From Sciurus carolinensis (taxonomy: Eukaryota; Chordata; Mammalia; Rodentia; Sciuridae), in contig NW_025920105.1 of assembly GCF_902686445.1 (NCBI RefSeq), forward strand, positions 1,067,120 through 1,131,119: 64,000 nucleotides of DNA, in the 5' to 3' direction. Every line of letters begins with the position of its first letter. Position 1 is the stretch's first letter. Below are positions 33,831 through 45,552 of this stretch, piece by piece. A model generated the notes under the pieces. It did not search any database, was not told the DNA's origin, and saw only the letters and a list, made by a program, of their open reading frames with translations. The position numbers were made by a program, and so were the translations under genes.

Positions 33831-36800
33831 CTTTAGCTATAGGAGCTCCCAACTGCTTTAAGGAAAAGGGGGCGTCGGTCGTTCTGGCTGCTTCGAAGCT
33901 GAAAGGGGGCAGTGAGGGGCAAGCAGTTTGGAGTTCCTTTTTTAAAAATCGGGTCAATCGAGGGGTCCAAGGTAGAAGTCTGGTTAGGGAAGAGCAGGTT
34001 GTAAAGTCATCTGGGGGTGGGTGCTTCTATGATAGAAGAACAAAAAGACATGAGTACTGAAATGAAATTAGTACAAAGTAAATGTTGCAGCATCTGGAGC
34101 ATACCACTGAGTATCATGAAAATGACAGAAGTCAATTTCTCACCAGGAGGTGGAAGAACTGAGAAATTGTTCCCATAACTAGACCTAGCAAAGGCTGGAA
34201 AGGACAAGGCCTTTATTTGGGAACTTTAACATTGTCCAGGTTATCAGGAATGTAAACACAACATTTAACTCTTAATGTCATAGATATCCCAAAAATATAG
34301 TTAAGCTACTCAATGTCATCTGATTTTGTAAAATATCCCTTTATTGGTATAACCTGTGTTTAGTAGAGAGCTCTATACTTCTGTTACTTAGGGCTAGGTA
34401 ATCATACGAGCAAACATAGGTTAAGTCTACCTGTGTAGCTTAGGAAGATCTGCAGGCCTTAAACTGACTAAAAACTTCTGACTCTGGCAGTTTCTCTTGA
34501 TAGTTATCAGGCACATTTGCTGAAGAATCTTTCTTTCATTTGTAGCTTCCAGTTTTTATTCTAGTGGACTAACACAAGTGTACATCTTAAGTTACATTTA
34601 ACTGTTATTTTTCTTAAATGCCCAAGAATGGTTATATTTTGGTTTTAACTGTTTTGCTGGGTGTCTAACATCAAGTTGGTCAAATTGACCTGGTTCCTGT
34701 CTTGTTAAAGAGTCAGCTGAGTTCCCACAGGGGCCACTTGTAGAGAACTTAAGAGCAGCTTCTTAGCTCCACCAGTGCCATTGGTTAGGCAGGGTCTCCT
34801 TGATGAGGTGACTTCCTTTGGAAGCATTAAGGGGTGTCTCCCTTTTTCCATGACCCTCCTCTGCAGCAGATGCACTGAGTGATTCTCATCCTCTAGTCTC
34901 AACAATCTCCTTGATCAGGAGGTTGTGTGACACAGAGTTGCAAAGCTCCTTAGAGAAGTTCTCTTGTTCGTGGGTTCAGGCTGACTGAGGACAAAAGATC
35001 CAAATACTGGCCTATCTTGCCTTCTGTATTTAATTCCAATCTCTAAGTTTGATCTTAATCATCCAGCAAGCCAGTTTCACCAGTCATAAAGTAAGAGTAC
35101 TGGGCTTTAACTTTAATGTCCATAACTTTACAGTTATTTACCCTTTTATCTAACTGGAGTCTGCATTAGTTCTGGAAGTTACCACTATCTGTTCTGATAT
35201 CTGTTACCACTATCTGTTAGGTGATGGCTTATTATCACAAGTTACCTAGGTTGCGTGTTCTTGAAGCAGCTACTTCTGCAAAACATTATCAGGTAACAGT
35301 TTTACAAAATGAAATTAGCAAGAGTAAAAATATATTCTGCTTGTATAATAGCTATCTTGAATTTTGACTGAGAACCACATTATATTCCCTATTTGAGATC
35401 ATAGTAATTTTACAACAAAAACCAATCTTTTGATTATAACTTTAAATAAGCTGAAGTCTGACTTATTTTGGAGTCACTCTAACATGCAGTAAGGTGGGAG
35501 GCAGAGCCTTATCTCAGGTAAGGCGTGGCTCCTTACAAATCTTAAGTGTTCTAATTCTGATGTTGATCTTTGCTTCTTCCTTAAATATCATTAAGTAGTT
35601 TACATATACTGTTTCCTGAGTCTATACAAACTTTATAATTAACACAATTTAACATTGTATCTAAAACATGAATCAAAGAAAGGCTGAGAGAGCTTTTAAC
35701 TTTCCTTTTGTGTGTCAAAGTGGCAAAATATTTTCATGTTTTACAAAATTAACCTTTAAACAAGTCAGGCTCTAACTTTTATAAATACATTTATATTTGA
35801 AGTTCTTTATCTCAGTGTAAAAAGTAACAAATTTTACACGTACCCCATTGATAGCAGGTCCTATAATAGAACATTAAATGATAGAAATAAATCCCCAATT
35901 AAAATTTACTCTTTATAAGTTTAAGATTACCATTACAGACAAGTTTAATCTGGAGAATAGCAGGTTGATAAATTCCTTGCTTTAAAACTTGTATACCTGA
36001 AAAACACGAACACATTTAATATACAACTAGAAACCATTTCACAATTACCTTGACACTTTTTTCTTACCAAATTTAGTTTTTAAAGAAAAATGTAGACTCT
36101 GTAACACAGTACAATACTCTAACAGTTGTTTAACCATAATTGTATACACCCCAATTTTTAAGACTAATTGTTCTAAAGAATAAAACTTAATAGACACAAA
36201 GTTAAGAGTAAATTAGTGTTTCTAAGAAATCCTTGCCATTTTACCATGTCATTTTACCATGTAGATTAAACTTTGGTTTATATCAGAACATTAGTATTTT
36301 CACCTTAGGAAAAACCTTTAATAGCTTTAGCTGTTTTACATACATACAACCAACTTAGTTACACACAGACTTTCTTAGCACTTACTTAGACCCTCATGTA
36401 TTCCATCACACAGGCACTTTGTTACCCAGAAACATTTTTTTTTATTAAATATATTTTCAAACCCAGAACCTTTTATTTTCTCTTTCCTATTTGTTGACCC
36501 CTTTTTGTTCACGTTCTGAAACAACTCTTATGAAATTTCTGAACTTAGATACTCTAATTGAAACACAGTTGAAACTTTTGGAACCCTTTGTATATAGAAT
36601 TCCACTTGTTAGGACATAACTCTTAATAACCTTGTTTTTAGTTTAGTGATGACACAAAGCAAGTTTAAACCCTTTTATTTACCAACCTATAAAAACACCA
36701 ATAAGGTTTAAGTATGATACCCCATGGAATTTGAGGAGTTAAGAGTACCTGATGTTATTTAACAATGAGCATTTTAATTTTGCAAATTAATCAGATGTCA

Positions 36801-37296
36801 CCAACAAACACATTTGAGTAATCCCATACATGTTAACTCTAATTCACTTATTCTGTAAAAACCAAGAAAGCAGGCAAGTGTCCTGAACAGTATTTGCTGT
36901 CTCTTTCCTGTTGAAGAAAAGTCCTAGGAACAATTGATATTAGACATTTTATTAACATCAATATTTTATTTGCTTGACCACCTAGAGACTTGTGAGTTAT
37001 TTTCAAAGACATTTTACTTTCATTAGTTTACCCAATTTGAATTGAACCCTTTTAAATCACGTGAATAAAAGTATTTGGATCCATTTTAAAAAATTTAATT
37101 TTTATGCGCGCTTATATTTAACACAAAACTAAAGGCCTTGTAATATTCATCTCCATTGCAATGTAGCAGATATTTAAAAATAACTCGAGTTGGATAAAAA
37201 GAACTGATCAAAAATCATTAACCTAGGTATGCAGGATCAAAATTATGAGCTCAAAAATACAGCATTAAAGAAAAACAAAACAAACGAAGAATCCTA
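33831..37296 (-). other. Non-coding body of provirus B, homologous to provirus A
   Basis: It runs parallel to 14,396-18,002 with scattered substitutions and indels; B lacks A's extra 145 bp copy and has a short duplication near 35,195-35,220. No frame longer than about 66 codons is present on the sense strand. Homology ends at 37,294-37,296 within ttattttctag on the minus strand, a polypyrimidine-AG resembling a splice acceptor. Confidence 0.85.
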
Positions 37297-38733
37297 GAAA
37301 ATAAGTTAGTTCTGGGTACCAACCCAGAAGTTTAAAATGGACACTTTTTTTTCTTTTCTTCAGGTTACCCGCCCCTTCCCGCTGAGACTGCTGCAGGCTT
37401 TGGCAAGGCCAGGCAGAGGGGAGGGGGGATTACCCAGGACTTTTTAACCCTTTTTTTCCTGGTTGAGAAATCAGGTTAGGTTTGAATGCAGAAAATAACA
37501 AAACATTATTTCTCACTACTTTTGAGGAATGGAGCTGCTGAGCTCTCTGCCTAGGGGGATTGGAGTAAACAAATCTCTCAGGAACAAGGAGGAGGACTGT
37601 AAAAGTACCCTGCAATGACAGACAGTCACGTAACGTGCTAAATCAAAAATTGGCTAGCTGGTACTTTGTCAATAAAAACAAACAATTTCCAATTATATCA
37701 AGGAGTTGCCCAGGCGCAACACAATGCCCAAATGGGGCCAAGAGTTAACCAGAAGCGACAAGTCGCCAGAATGCAGCACAAAAGCTGCTCAGATGTGAGA
37801 GTCACTCAAATGCGACAGAGTCGCAAAGACCCTTCTTTGGGCCAGCCTACGTTGAAGGTTGGCCATTCAGAGTGCAGAGGGTTACCCACTTCTTCCTTTT
37901 GACCTCGACCGACAAGTTGCCGGCACAGTTCCGGACGTCTTGCCAATGGTCGAGGGTGAGACTCAGGGGGGTTACCATGGATTGCCCCATTTCAGTCTCG
38001 CTGGTAAAAAAAGGAATTTAAGAAACAGGCACAGGACACAAGAAAACACAGACCAGACAACAGATTACAAACGCTGCGCGTCCTCGGCACGGACCGAGGA
38101 AATCAAATGTCGGAGAGTGCAAGCCCCTCTGGCCAAAAACAAGTCCCGACGAATCGAGCACCAAACAAGTCAAAAGCAAAGGGATTCAAATTCAGAACGC
38201 TTTCGGCTTCAGCATGACCTGAAAGTATCCAAAACCAGAGGTATTCAAATTCAAAACGCTTTCGGCACAACCCGAAAGCATTCAAAACCAAAGGTATTCA
38301 AATTCAAAATGCTTTCGGCACAACCCAAAAGCATTCAAAACCAAAGGTATTCAAATTCAAAACGCTTTCGGCACAGCCCGAAAGCATTCAAAAGCAAAGG
38401 GATTCAAATTCAGAACGCTTTCAGCACAAACCAAAAGTATTCAAAACCAAAAGTATTCAAAAGCGAAAGCATTCAAAGGTTTAAACCCCTGGGACGTCTC
38501 CCAGGGTAGCAGGAGAGAAGTCAGAGTCCGTCAACTCCCTCTCAGACTGCCCAAACTACAAATTGGAACACGCGTGCCCCTACAAAGTACAATCGCTGCG
38601 CTTCAGAACGAACAAGACAAAGCAACTACACAAGACAGACAAAGACAGACAATAACCCCCTGCTGGCCAGCTTAACTTACCTCCCAGAGTATTTGGCCGT
38701 TCCTCGGGCAGGGGTTCGGGGTGTCGAAGGGAA
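37297..38733 (-). other. Leader region of provirus B
   Basis: This 1.4 kb between primer site and body has no match in provirus A. It holds the 53-bp tandem array and, near the primer site, a splice donor aggtaagt on the minus strand (38,675-38,682). The 216-codon plus-strand frame at 37,859-38,509 is antisense to the element and stays open because of the repeat's composition. A gag start is not recognisable. Confidence 0.65.
38171..38480 (-). repeat. 53-bp tandem repeat array in provirus B leader
   Basis: Units beginning caaaacc or caaaagc start at 38,171, 38,230, 38,283, 38,336, 38,389 and 38,442. The spacing is 53 bases after the first unit, which is 59. Each contains ggtattcaaattcaaaacgc followed by tttcggcac. 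The period is not a multiple of three, so no conserved protein repeat can be encoded. Confidence 0.92.
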
Positions 38734-38751
38734 ATCTCGGTGGAACCTCCA
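38734..38751 (-). promoter_or_regulatory. Primer binding site matching tRNA-Gln
   Basis: The minus strand reads tggaggttccaccgagat, two bases inside the right LTR. It is exactly complementary to the 3' end of vertebrate tRNA-Gln, CCA included. Confidence 0.9.
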
Positions 38752-38753
38752 AA

Positions 38754-39545
38754 TGAAAGACCCTCCGTCCCCCTGTCCAAGGAAAGTCACGCGAACACTG
38801 GCTGCAAAAGCAAGAGGCAGTTTATTGATAACACAGGCGCCTGCGGGTGCTCAGTAAAACCTCAGCCGGAGCTTCGGTGAACTGGCACACCGGGCTTTGG
38901 GGTACAGGTTTTTTATAGGGTAAAGGGGCAGGTTTCGCGCGCACGGTAAGCAACAGATTTCTTATTGGTTATTTTGAATCCAGCATTTAGACATTCTTGG
39001 AGAAGCCATAAATTTACTTTAACTGGAGAGGGGGATGAAAGATAGAGACACAGGCGGAGACACAGGCTTCCCCAAATTGCCCGCAGCCCCTCTCTTCCGC
39101 ACCTGCATAAACACAGGCTTTCCCTAATTGCCCGCAGCACGGGTCGTAAAAAATGGTAAAGAATGTATAAACTCAGACTTCTTTCACCTTATCTGTGAAG
39201 GCTAGGGGAGCTGACCCGAGAAGGAACCTTGTTAAGGATAGAGCAGGCTCAGAACTTAAGATGCCATGCTTCACAAGCCATAATTTTACTTTGCCATTTG
39301 CAGTCCTTCGTTACCTCATCCTATTTACTCTGTCCTTGGTCAGGAATCTGGTATCAGAAGTTTTACAGGACAGTTTTATAGTTCCTGCTTATCAGCTCCT
39401 GTTAGTTCAGACATGCTCTGACTTTCCCAATTATCCTGCCTCTTTCTTAGCTAAATCTTCAGATAAATTCCTTTAACATGCCCCGTTAATAATTTTTCTT
39501 TTTCTCTTAAAATAGGCCTGAGCTGGTGGGACAGGGGTCTTTTCA
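38754..39545 (-). mobile_element. 5' LTR of provirus B
   Basis: Same length and, apart from one base seen by eye, the same sequence as 32,788-33,579. TATAAAAA lies at 38,909-38,916 and AATAAA at 38,821-38,826 on the minus strand. Transcription would run leftward into the primer site and leader. Confidence 0.95.
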
Positions 39546-39949
39546 GTTTTAACTTTGAGGGAAGTTCTCATTAAAATGCTGAGTTTAGCCTTTAACTTGC
39601 AATCCTCCTGTTCTTAGCATTCAGAGTACCTGAGATAACAGATGTGCACCAATGTGCCCAGGTTTTCTAAGATTTAAACCAGCATACCTCAAGAAGACAC
39701 AAGCAAAATGTCTAAAAATTGTAATAAATTGATCTTGGCACAATACATCATGACTAAGTATTATCCTAGAAATGTAAAGATGGATTAGTCTTTTAAAATC
39801 AATAATTTTCTAATAGATGCAAAACAAAGCATTGGACATGTTATAATTTGATAACATGATGAAAACTCATCACACTGAAAATAAAAGGAAAATTCTGTAA
39901 GTTTTATCAAGTTCAATAAAGAAAAGCAAATAAAACCAGTCTGTGAAGG

Positions 39950-40965
39950 AAAAGAAAGCTATGTCCAGCATCAACACAATTGTCTACATAGAATATTCTA
40001 CTACAAAGCTCCTACAAAGAATAAATCATTTTAATGTGATCATGGAATACAAGATCTACAGGAAGATGAACTGTATTTATTCAAGAAAGGAAGAGGGAAA
40101 GTAAAGACAAAAAAAATTTTCATTAGCCACTTCAAACATAGAAATAAAACCTCAGTGAGAAACTAACCCATATCCATCAGAGTGAAATAAAACAAATTCT
40201 GGCAAAAAGGCAGAGAAACTGGATGATCACTTTGTTGGTGGGAACATAAAATTATACAGCACCTTTAAAAGTACTTTGGCATTTTAAACAACTACACATG
40301 GGACCCAGCAGTGGCTCTCCTTGGCATTCATCCCAAGGAAATGCAAACAGCTCCACAAATATCCCTATATAAATATGCCACAGCTAGATTCATAAACACC
40401 CACCAAATATCCTCATGAACTTTTGATGGTGGCCAATGAAGAGCTGCTTTTCCATGCCACAGAGTACAACTGAGCAATAACATGGAGGAACTTACTGACA
40501 GACACAGCAACCTATTTGGGAGAATATTGCTGGGTAAAAAGAGTCAATTCACAAAACTTACACAATGTGTAACTCATTAATACACATTGCTGAATACCTG
40601 GCATTACATGTATGCATCACTGTGTACAGAATTTACAAATAATTGAAGGAGGAAATAATACCAATTTACCCAAAAGTCTTCACAAGGGATGATTATGATA
40701 TAAATCTGAATATTGAATAATAATGTGCATGTAAAGAGTCACATATGATAAAGCTTCAGATGCATGCAGACATGCCAGTACATGTAACAGTGGTTAATAT
40801 GATGAGGCTTAAGCTGGAGTACACTGGGGTCAACTTCCTAATTGTGCCAGTATACTACTTATGCAAGATGGTTTACCATTAGGAGAAAAGGAGTGATGTA
40901 TGCATGTCTGGTTTATTTCTTATAACAGCACATTAATTTTCACCTACTCCAAAATAAAGTATTTT
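39950..40965 (+). mobile_element. Old L1 3' fragment
   Basis: The order 'ggtgggaacataaaattatacagc', 'gggacccagcagtggctctccttgg' and 'agtacaactgagcaataacatgg' follows the L1 ORF2 C-terminal region, and the end near 40,930-40,960 fits a mammalian-wide L1 3' end. No frame survives. Confidence 0.7.
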
Positions 40966-40997
40966 TAAAAAACAAATAATATGGTTATCAAAAGTTT

Positions 40998-41090
40998 GGG
41001 GCTGGGGAGATAACTCAGTTGGTAGAGTGCTTGCCTTACAAGCACAAGGCCCTGTGTTCAATCCCCAGCACCGCAAAAAAAAAAAAAAAT
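40998..41090 (+). repeat. ID SINE, well preserved
   Basis: The tRNA-like sequence 'ggggctggggagataactca' to 'ttcaatccccagcaccgc' carries A and B box motifs of an RNA polymerase III promoter and an A-tail of about 14. It is among the least diverged SINEs here. Confidence 0.93.
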
Positions 41091-41344
41091 AGTTTGAAAA
41101 TATTGGAGTTTTAAGTCCAAGAAAAATATATTTCAACAAAAATTGTAAAATTATGCCTCTGTTCTTTCATTTTTTATTTCCTAAATGTTCTTTAATAATT
41201 AGAATATTTTTACTGATGAAATGATTGAAAGAGAATTAAATGGACAAATTCTGCAAACAGGTACAAGTTATGCAAAAAATTGAAAATTAATTTACTGCAA
41301 AAATTATTTTAAATCAGTTGCATTTCTATATTGTAACAACAAAT

Positions 41345-41520
41345 ACCAAAAAATGATTTTTTGGTAGTTCTGAGGACCAAATCCAGGGCCACTCACAAAT
41401 CCAGTCACCTTTAATTTTATTCTTGTGATGGCCTGGCTAAATTTGCAGACTTAGTTTTATTTCTGCTGCCATCCTCCTGAGTAGCTGGGAATGCAGGCAT
41501 GGCTCTTTTCACTCAGCAGA
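41345..41520 (-). repeat. Old B1-ID dimer SINE
   Basis: Antisense ID-like start ('ggtagttctgaggaccaaatccagggcc') followed by an antisense B1 end ('atcctcctgagtagctgggaatgcaggca'). Confidence 0.6.
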
Positions 41521-42827
41521 AATTGAACTTTAAAATAGCACTATTTACAACATGTATCAAAAATTTGAGTACTCAGGAATAAGTTTCACAACCAATTAAA
41601 AAACATTAATATAAAAACCTGAGGGAGATTTAGAATGGTGTGGGCAATAATGACAGGATGGCGAAGGAGGATGTCAAAAACAAGTCCAGACAGTGAGAGA
41701 ACAAAGAGTGTCTGCGAATAAGGCCAAAATTCTAGATGACAAATGTGCCCATGGACATGAACAGAGACCCACCAGAAAGACTAAAACAGATATGTGGGTA
41801 TGGGAAAAGGAAGCAACACTAAAGAAAAGAGAGCCTGGAGTCAGAGCAGATAGAAAAAGGAGGAGGGCCTAAAACTTTTGAAAAGAACAAGTCAGTACTT
41901 TCCTATAGGATTCCAGGCTCTGACTCTGGGGCCCCTTCTCTTCAAAGGAATCTGTTACTTTACTACCCTTGCTATTGTAGAAAACCTGCTGCCTGCTTGC
42001 TATCTTCCTGTCCTATTAAATGCAAAAAAAATATAAAAAAAAATTTTTTTGATCAAAATTACTCAACAGCTAAGTTTTGGAGTGCTTGCTTACCATCTGT
42101 GACTAACTGGGTTAGATACCAAGCCCCAAATACATTAAAAAACCCAAATAAAGCAAAGTTATTAAAAATTTATTCAAGACCTATACCCTGAAAGCTGTGC
42201 ACATAAATCAATAGTACGAGAAATTTAAATGACTTAAATAAATTGAAAGATGTGTCATGGTCATATTTGAATAGATTCAATATTTTTCTAAATCTCACTT
42301 CTTCCTTACACTGAGTTATTAAGTTTTTTGGTACAAGCAAGACTTGTGGAAAAGCAGAACCTAAAATGGAATGAAAGAGTAAAGAGTAGAGAAGAGTCAA
42401 AACAGCAGAAAAGAAGTTGGAGAAACAGTACTACCCACCCAGTTCCAAGCTTATTGCAAAGCTCAGCAACATCACAGTGTGTAAGGACTATGAGACCAAG
42501 TGAATATAGCAGAGGACACAAGCAGACTCACACCTGAGTGGTCAAGCAAGCTTTGACAAACATGCCATGTCAATGGGAAAAGGAGAATCTTTTCCACAAA
42601 TGGGTGTAGAAAAAACTTCATAACCATATGCAAAATTAAATATATAAATAAATAAGTCTCAAGCTCTGCTTCACACACTATGACCAATTAAGTGGGAATG
42701 ATCACAGATCTAAATTTAAGTGTTCAAAATATAAAACCTTCTAAAACAAGAGATAAAAATCATCACAACCTTGGTTTTGGCTGACTTATGTAAAATACAA
42801 ATGGCATGAAGTCTGAAAGAAAAAGAG
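41521..42827. other. Unassigned AT-rich region
   Basis: No gene or clear repeat is visible. Frames at 42,306-42,537 overlap on both strands and look accidental. Confidence 0.5.
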
Positions 42828-42905
42828 GACTGGATGTACCTCAGTGGTACAGCACTTCCCTGCATGCTTAAGGCCCTGGACTCAATTCCCAGTACAAGAA
42901 AAAGA
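42828..42905 (+). repeat. ID SINE, diverged
   Basis: 'gactggatgtacctcagtggtacagcac' followed by 'aaggccctggactcaattccc' and an A-rich end. Confidence 0.8.
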
Positions 42906-42944
42906 CATGAGCAATAAATGAAAGGACTGTTGACCATGAACATG

Positions 42945-43500
42945 GATTGGTGACAAGGTAGAAGAGCTGTAACTTTGTACACAGTGGTGAGAATGTAATG
43001 TAGTTATCTGGAAAGAACTTGGCAGATTCTTAAAGTGGATACCTACATCATGGTCAACATATTCCACTCGTGGGCATCAACCAAGGAAAATTCAAGTAGA
43101 GTTCTGCATGTATATTATACACACACAGCAAATGTGAACAAGTAATTGGATAAACAAACTTAAATACACACAATCAGTACTAAAAAAGAAAATAATACAC
43201 ACAAGATGTGAAAGCCAAAACTATGCAAGAAGATAGACAAGAACATGAAAATTGTATGATTATATAAGGTATTAAAATCTTATAGTGCAAAAAGGCACAG
43301 CAGCAGTTTCTTGCAAACAAGGAGGTAGTAAAGGTGGAGCAAGAAACTTCTGGGGAAAATGGATACATTTATTATCCTGGAAGTGCTGGTGTTTCCTTAG
43401 GGCACAACCTAAATGTGTGCAAGTTTTTATAACTCAATTATACTTCAGTAAAGTATATGGAAAAAACAAACAAGTCATATTACAAATTTAAATTTAAAAA
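42945..43500 (+). mobile_element. Old L1 3' end fragment
   Basis: 'ggtgagaatgtaatgtagttatctggaaa' through 'tattccactcgtgggcatcaacc' and an ending 'aactcaattatacttcagtaaagta' follow the order of mammalian L1 ORF2 end and 3' UTR. Strongly diverged. Confidence 0.6.
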
Positions 43501-44110
43501 AGGGATGAAGAAACTAAAGGTTTGAGTAGGAAGATAACCACAAGAACAAAATAAGTATTTCTAAATAGCAAAAGACATTTATATACAATCTATTTATAGA
43601 ACAACATTGTTGAGGCAGATCCTGGGACACCATAGTTGCTTCTAGGGTACCACATGTTCAAAGCTATTTTATTACAACAGCAAAATGTTGTTTGCCTTTT
43701 TTCTGGTTCTCCCAATAGTGTATAGTTGAATTGTCCACAGGTTACATGACACAAGTTGAACATAAAATATAGAAAGAGGAGAATCCAGCTGTATTCTAAT
43801 TAGCCAAACAGCAAGTTTGCAAAACTTTACAGCAATGCCATGCTCTCCACTGATTTTTTTGGAGATCAATATATATTTTATTAAAAATGTTAATATTTTA
43901 AATTCAATATTTTAAGTGAATGTAGTCCTTTTTAAATTCTCAGTTTTAGTTCCCAACAGGGCAAGTGTTGATAGAAAAATGAAGGTTCTTTGGGATATTC
44001 AGTGTTGGAGAAGAGCTATTAATTGCATCAAATACTACTCAGGCAGCCCCCCCCCCCCCCCCCCGGGAGGAATAACTGCCCTGCTAAGTTCCAGCCTGCT
44101 GACATAGAAT
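43501..44110. other. Unassigned, contains an 18-base poly-C run
   Basis: No gene is visible. Eighteen consecutive C residues lie at 44,047-44,064. Confidence 0.6.
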
Positions 44111-45540
44111 AAACTTTGAATTCTCCTACTTTCTGAGTGCACAACAATGGAAAATAACATTCCGATGAGATAGCCCCAAAGAGAAGTAGAGAGACAAGCA
44201 CCTTTCAGGAGGGAGGGGCAATTAGCCTAACCATTAACCTCCCACTAAACCTTTTCTTAATAACAATGGGCCCTGAAGGAAAGGGGCGGATACTGAATTC
44301 AGGGATCTGGACTTTGACCTTCCCCCCACTGCAAAATAGTCCTAAATGGAGGCACAGAAAATTATCAAAACTCTGGGAAACAATGAATCTCAGAGAAAGA
44401 AAAGCAATGGGCAAGATTTGAGTACTTATCCCTCAGGATCTGGACTTCTATTTTCCCAGATAACAATGAGTTTCAACCTTTTAACAACTACCTTCTGTTA
44501 GGTTGGAATTTGGGCAACTGTAGAAGAGGGAGTGGAGCAACTGAGACAAAGGGCAGCGCGCCAGTGACCAATCAAAGTGGACAGAAAATTCCACCGGTCA
44601 CTCAGCAGGATCCCTGCCTATTTTGGCCTGTAAAGACCCTGGGTAGCCCGGGCCACTCGCGATTTTCTCGGGGTCCCTACCTAACCTGTACCGCGGGGAT
44701 GTGGGAATTTCACCCCAGAGCCAAATTCCAGTAACACTTGCTTTGGCTGCTTTCTGTAAATTTTATTTGGCCGCTAACCATGCCCCTGAGCTTACACCTT
44801 CCTAAGCTAAAATTTTAACCTGCACAACTATGTCCCTGACTGTGCTAACTGCATGTCCACAGTGTCCAATAAAACTGTAATACCCAGACTCCTTTTGTAG
44901 CCCACAAGCCATCTCCATGCCCAGAAAATGGGCCCTAACAGTGCCTGATCTATTGGCTTTGTTGTAGAATAAAGGAAAACTTGCTGATCCGAGGTTGGCA
45001 TCCCATCTCCTGCATCCGTCATCTGTGGGCCATGAGCTTACAATCACCATCCCTGTTCTTTCCCAAGTTTACCTGATAAGAAATGGCTGTAACACAGTAT
45101 AAACCATGTTTCCCAGTGCTCCTCCCCTGGGACAGTGTCCCCTGGACCATGCTTCCATTCATCAGGCTCAAATGGGGATCGGGATACAGAGTCTTAGTAT
45201 ACCCTACCACACTCAGGTCTTCTGTCCAGAAGGTCTTGGACAGTGACAAAGCTAGACCCCAGCATGGCCTGAGGGCAAAAGGTCACAGAGAACTAGGGGT
45301 AACCTGGAACATACAGTACCTTCTCCATCCTGCCCAGGAAGAGCTCTTTGGTGTTAGTTCAGCTGCCCTACAGCAGGCCTCTCGCCCGGAAACCCAACAA
45401 AATTGCTGTGTCCACGTGAACGCTGAAAACCTGCAGCCACTCAAGCAGCATGGAGGTCACACAAGAAGCCATCACCTCCCACCTGGCGCCACGAGGACCA
45501 ATGCTGGCAGCTTTCCTTGGTGACACCACCTTCCTAGCTT
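44111..45540. other. Probable degraded LTR/ERV region
   Basis: The CpG-containing stretch 44,540-44,720 followed by a pyrimidine-rich end, and the composition overall, resemble an ERV LTR and adjoining sequence. I cannot place boundaries, find a second copy, or identify a protein. Overlapping frames on both strands (44,802-45,523) show no known domain. Confidence 0.3.
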
Positions 45541-45552
45541 GTAGGTCTTAGA

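Larger units (their letters stand above)
32788..39545 (-). mobile_element. Provirus B: young non-coding ERV, tRNA-Gln primer
   Basis: Two 792 bp LTRs in the same orientation enclose 5.2 kb. The four bases before the left LTR (gttt, 32,784-32,787) match those after the right one (gttt, 39,546-39,549). By eye the LTRs differ at one base (cgttatctc at 33,341-33,349 against cgttacctc at 39,307-39,315), so the insertion is recent. The interior has no gag, pol or env frame: in sense (minus) order it holds a primer site, splice donor, a 53-bp repeat leader, a 3.5 kb body homologous to provirus A, an A-type LTR remnant and a new polypurine tract. It probably moved with proteins supplied by another element, as VL30-type elements do. 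Confidence 0.95.

Noticed and set aside
38171..38480. Possible CRISPR-like array
   Set aside because: The 53-bp units are contiguous without unique spacers and lie inside a retroviral leader in a mammalian genome.
37859..38509. 216-codon plus-strand frame, the longest in the window
   Set aside because: It is antisense to provirus B and its C-terminal half is just the 53-bp array translated in shifting phase; 53 is not divisible by three and no domain is visible.
44047..44064. 18-base poly-C run as a possible special structure
   Set aside because: A single homopolymer, likely slippage or assembly uncertainty; no further structure around it.
45083..45523. 146-codon plus-strand frame as a host gene or env piece
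   Set aside because: Overlaps minus-strand frames of similar length, has no domain that I recognise, and lies in a probable LTR-derived region.
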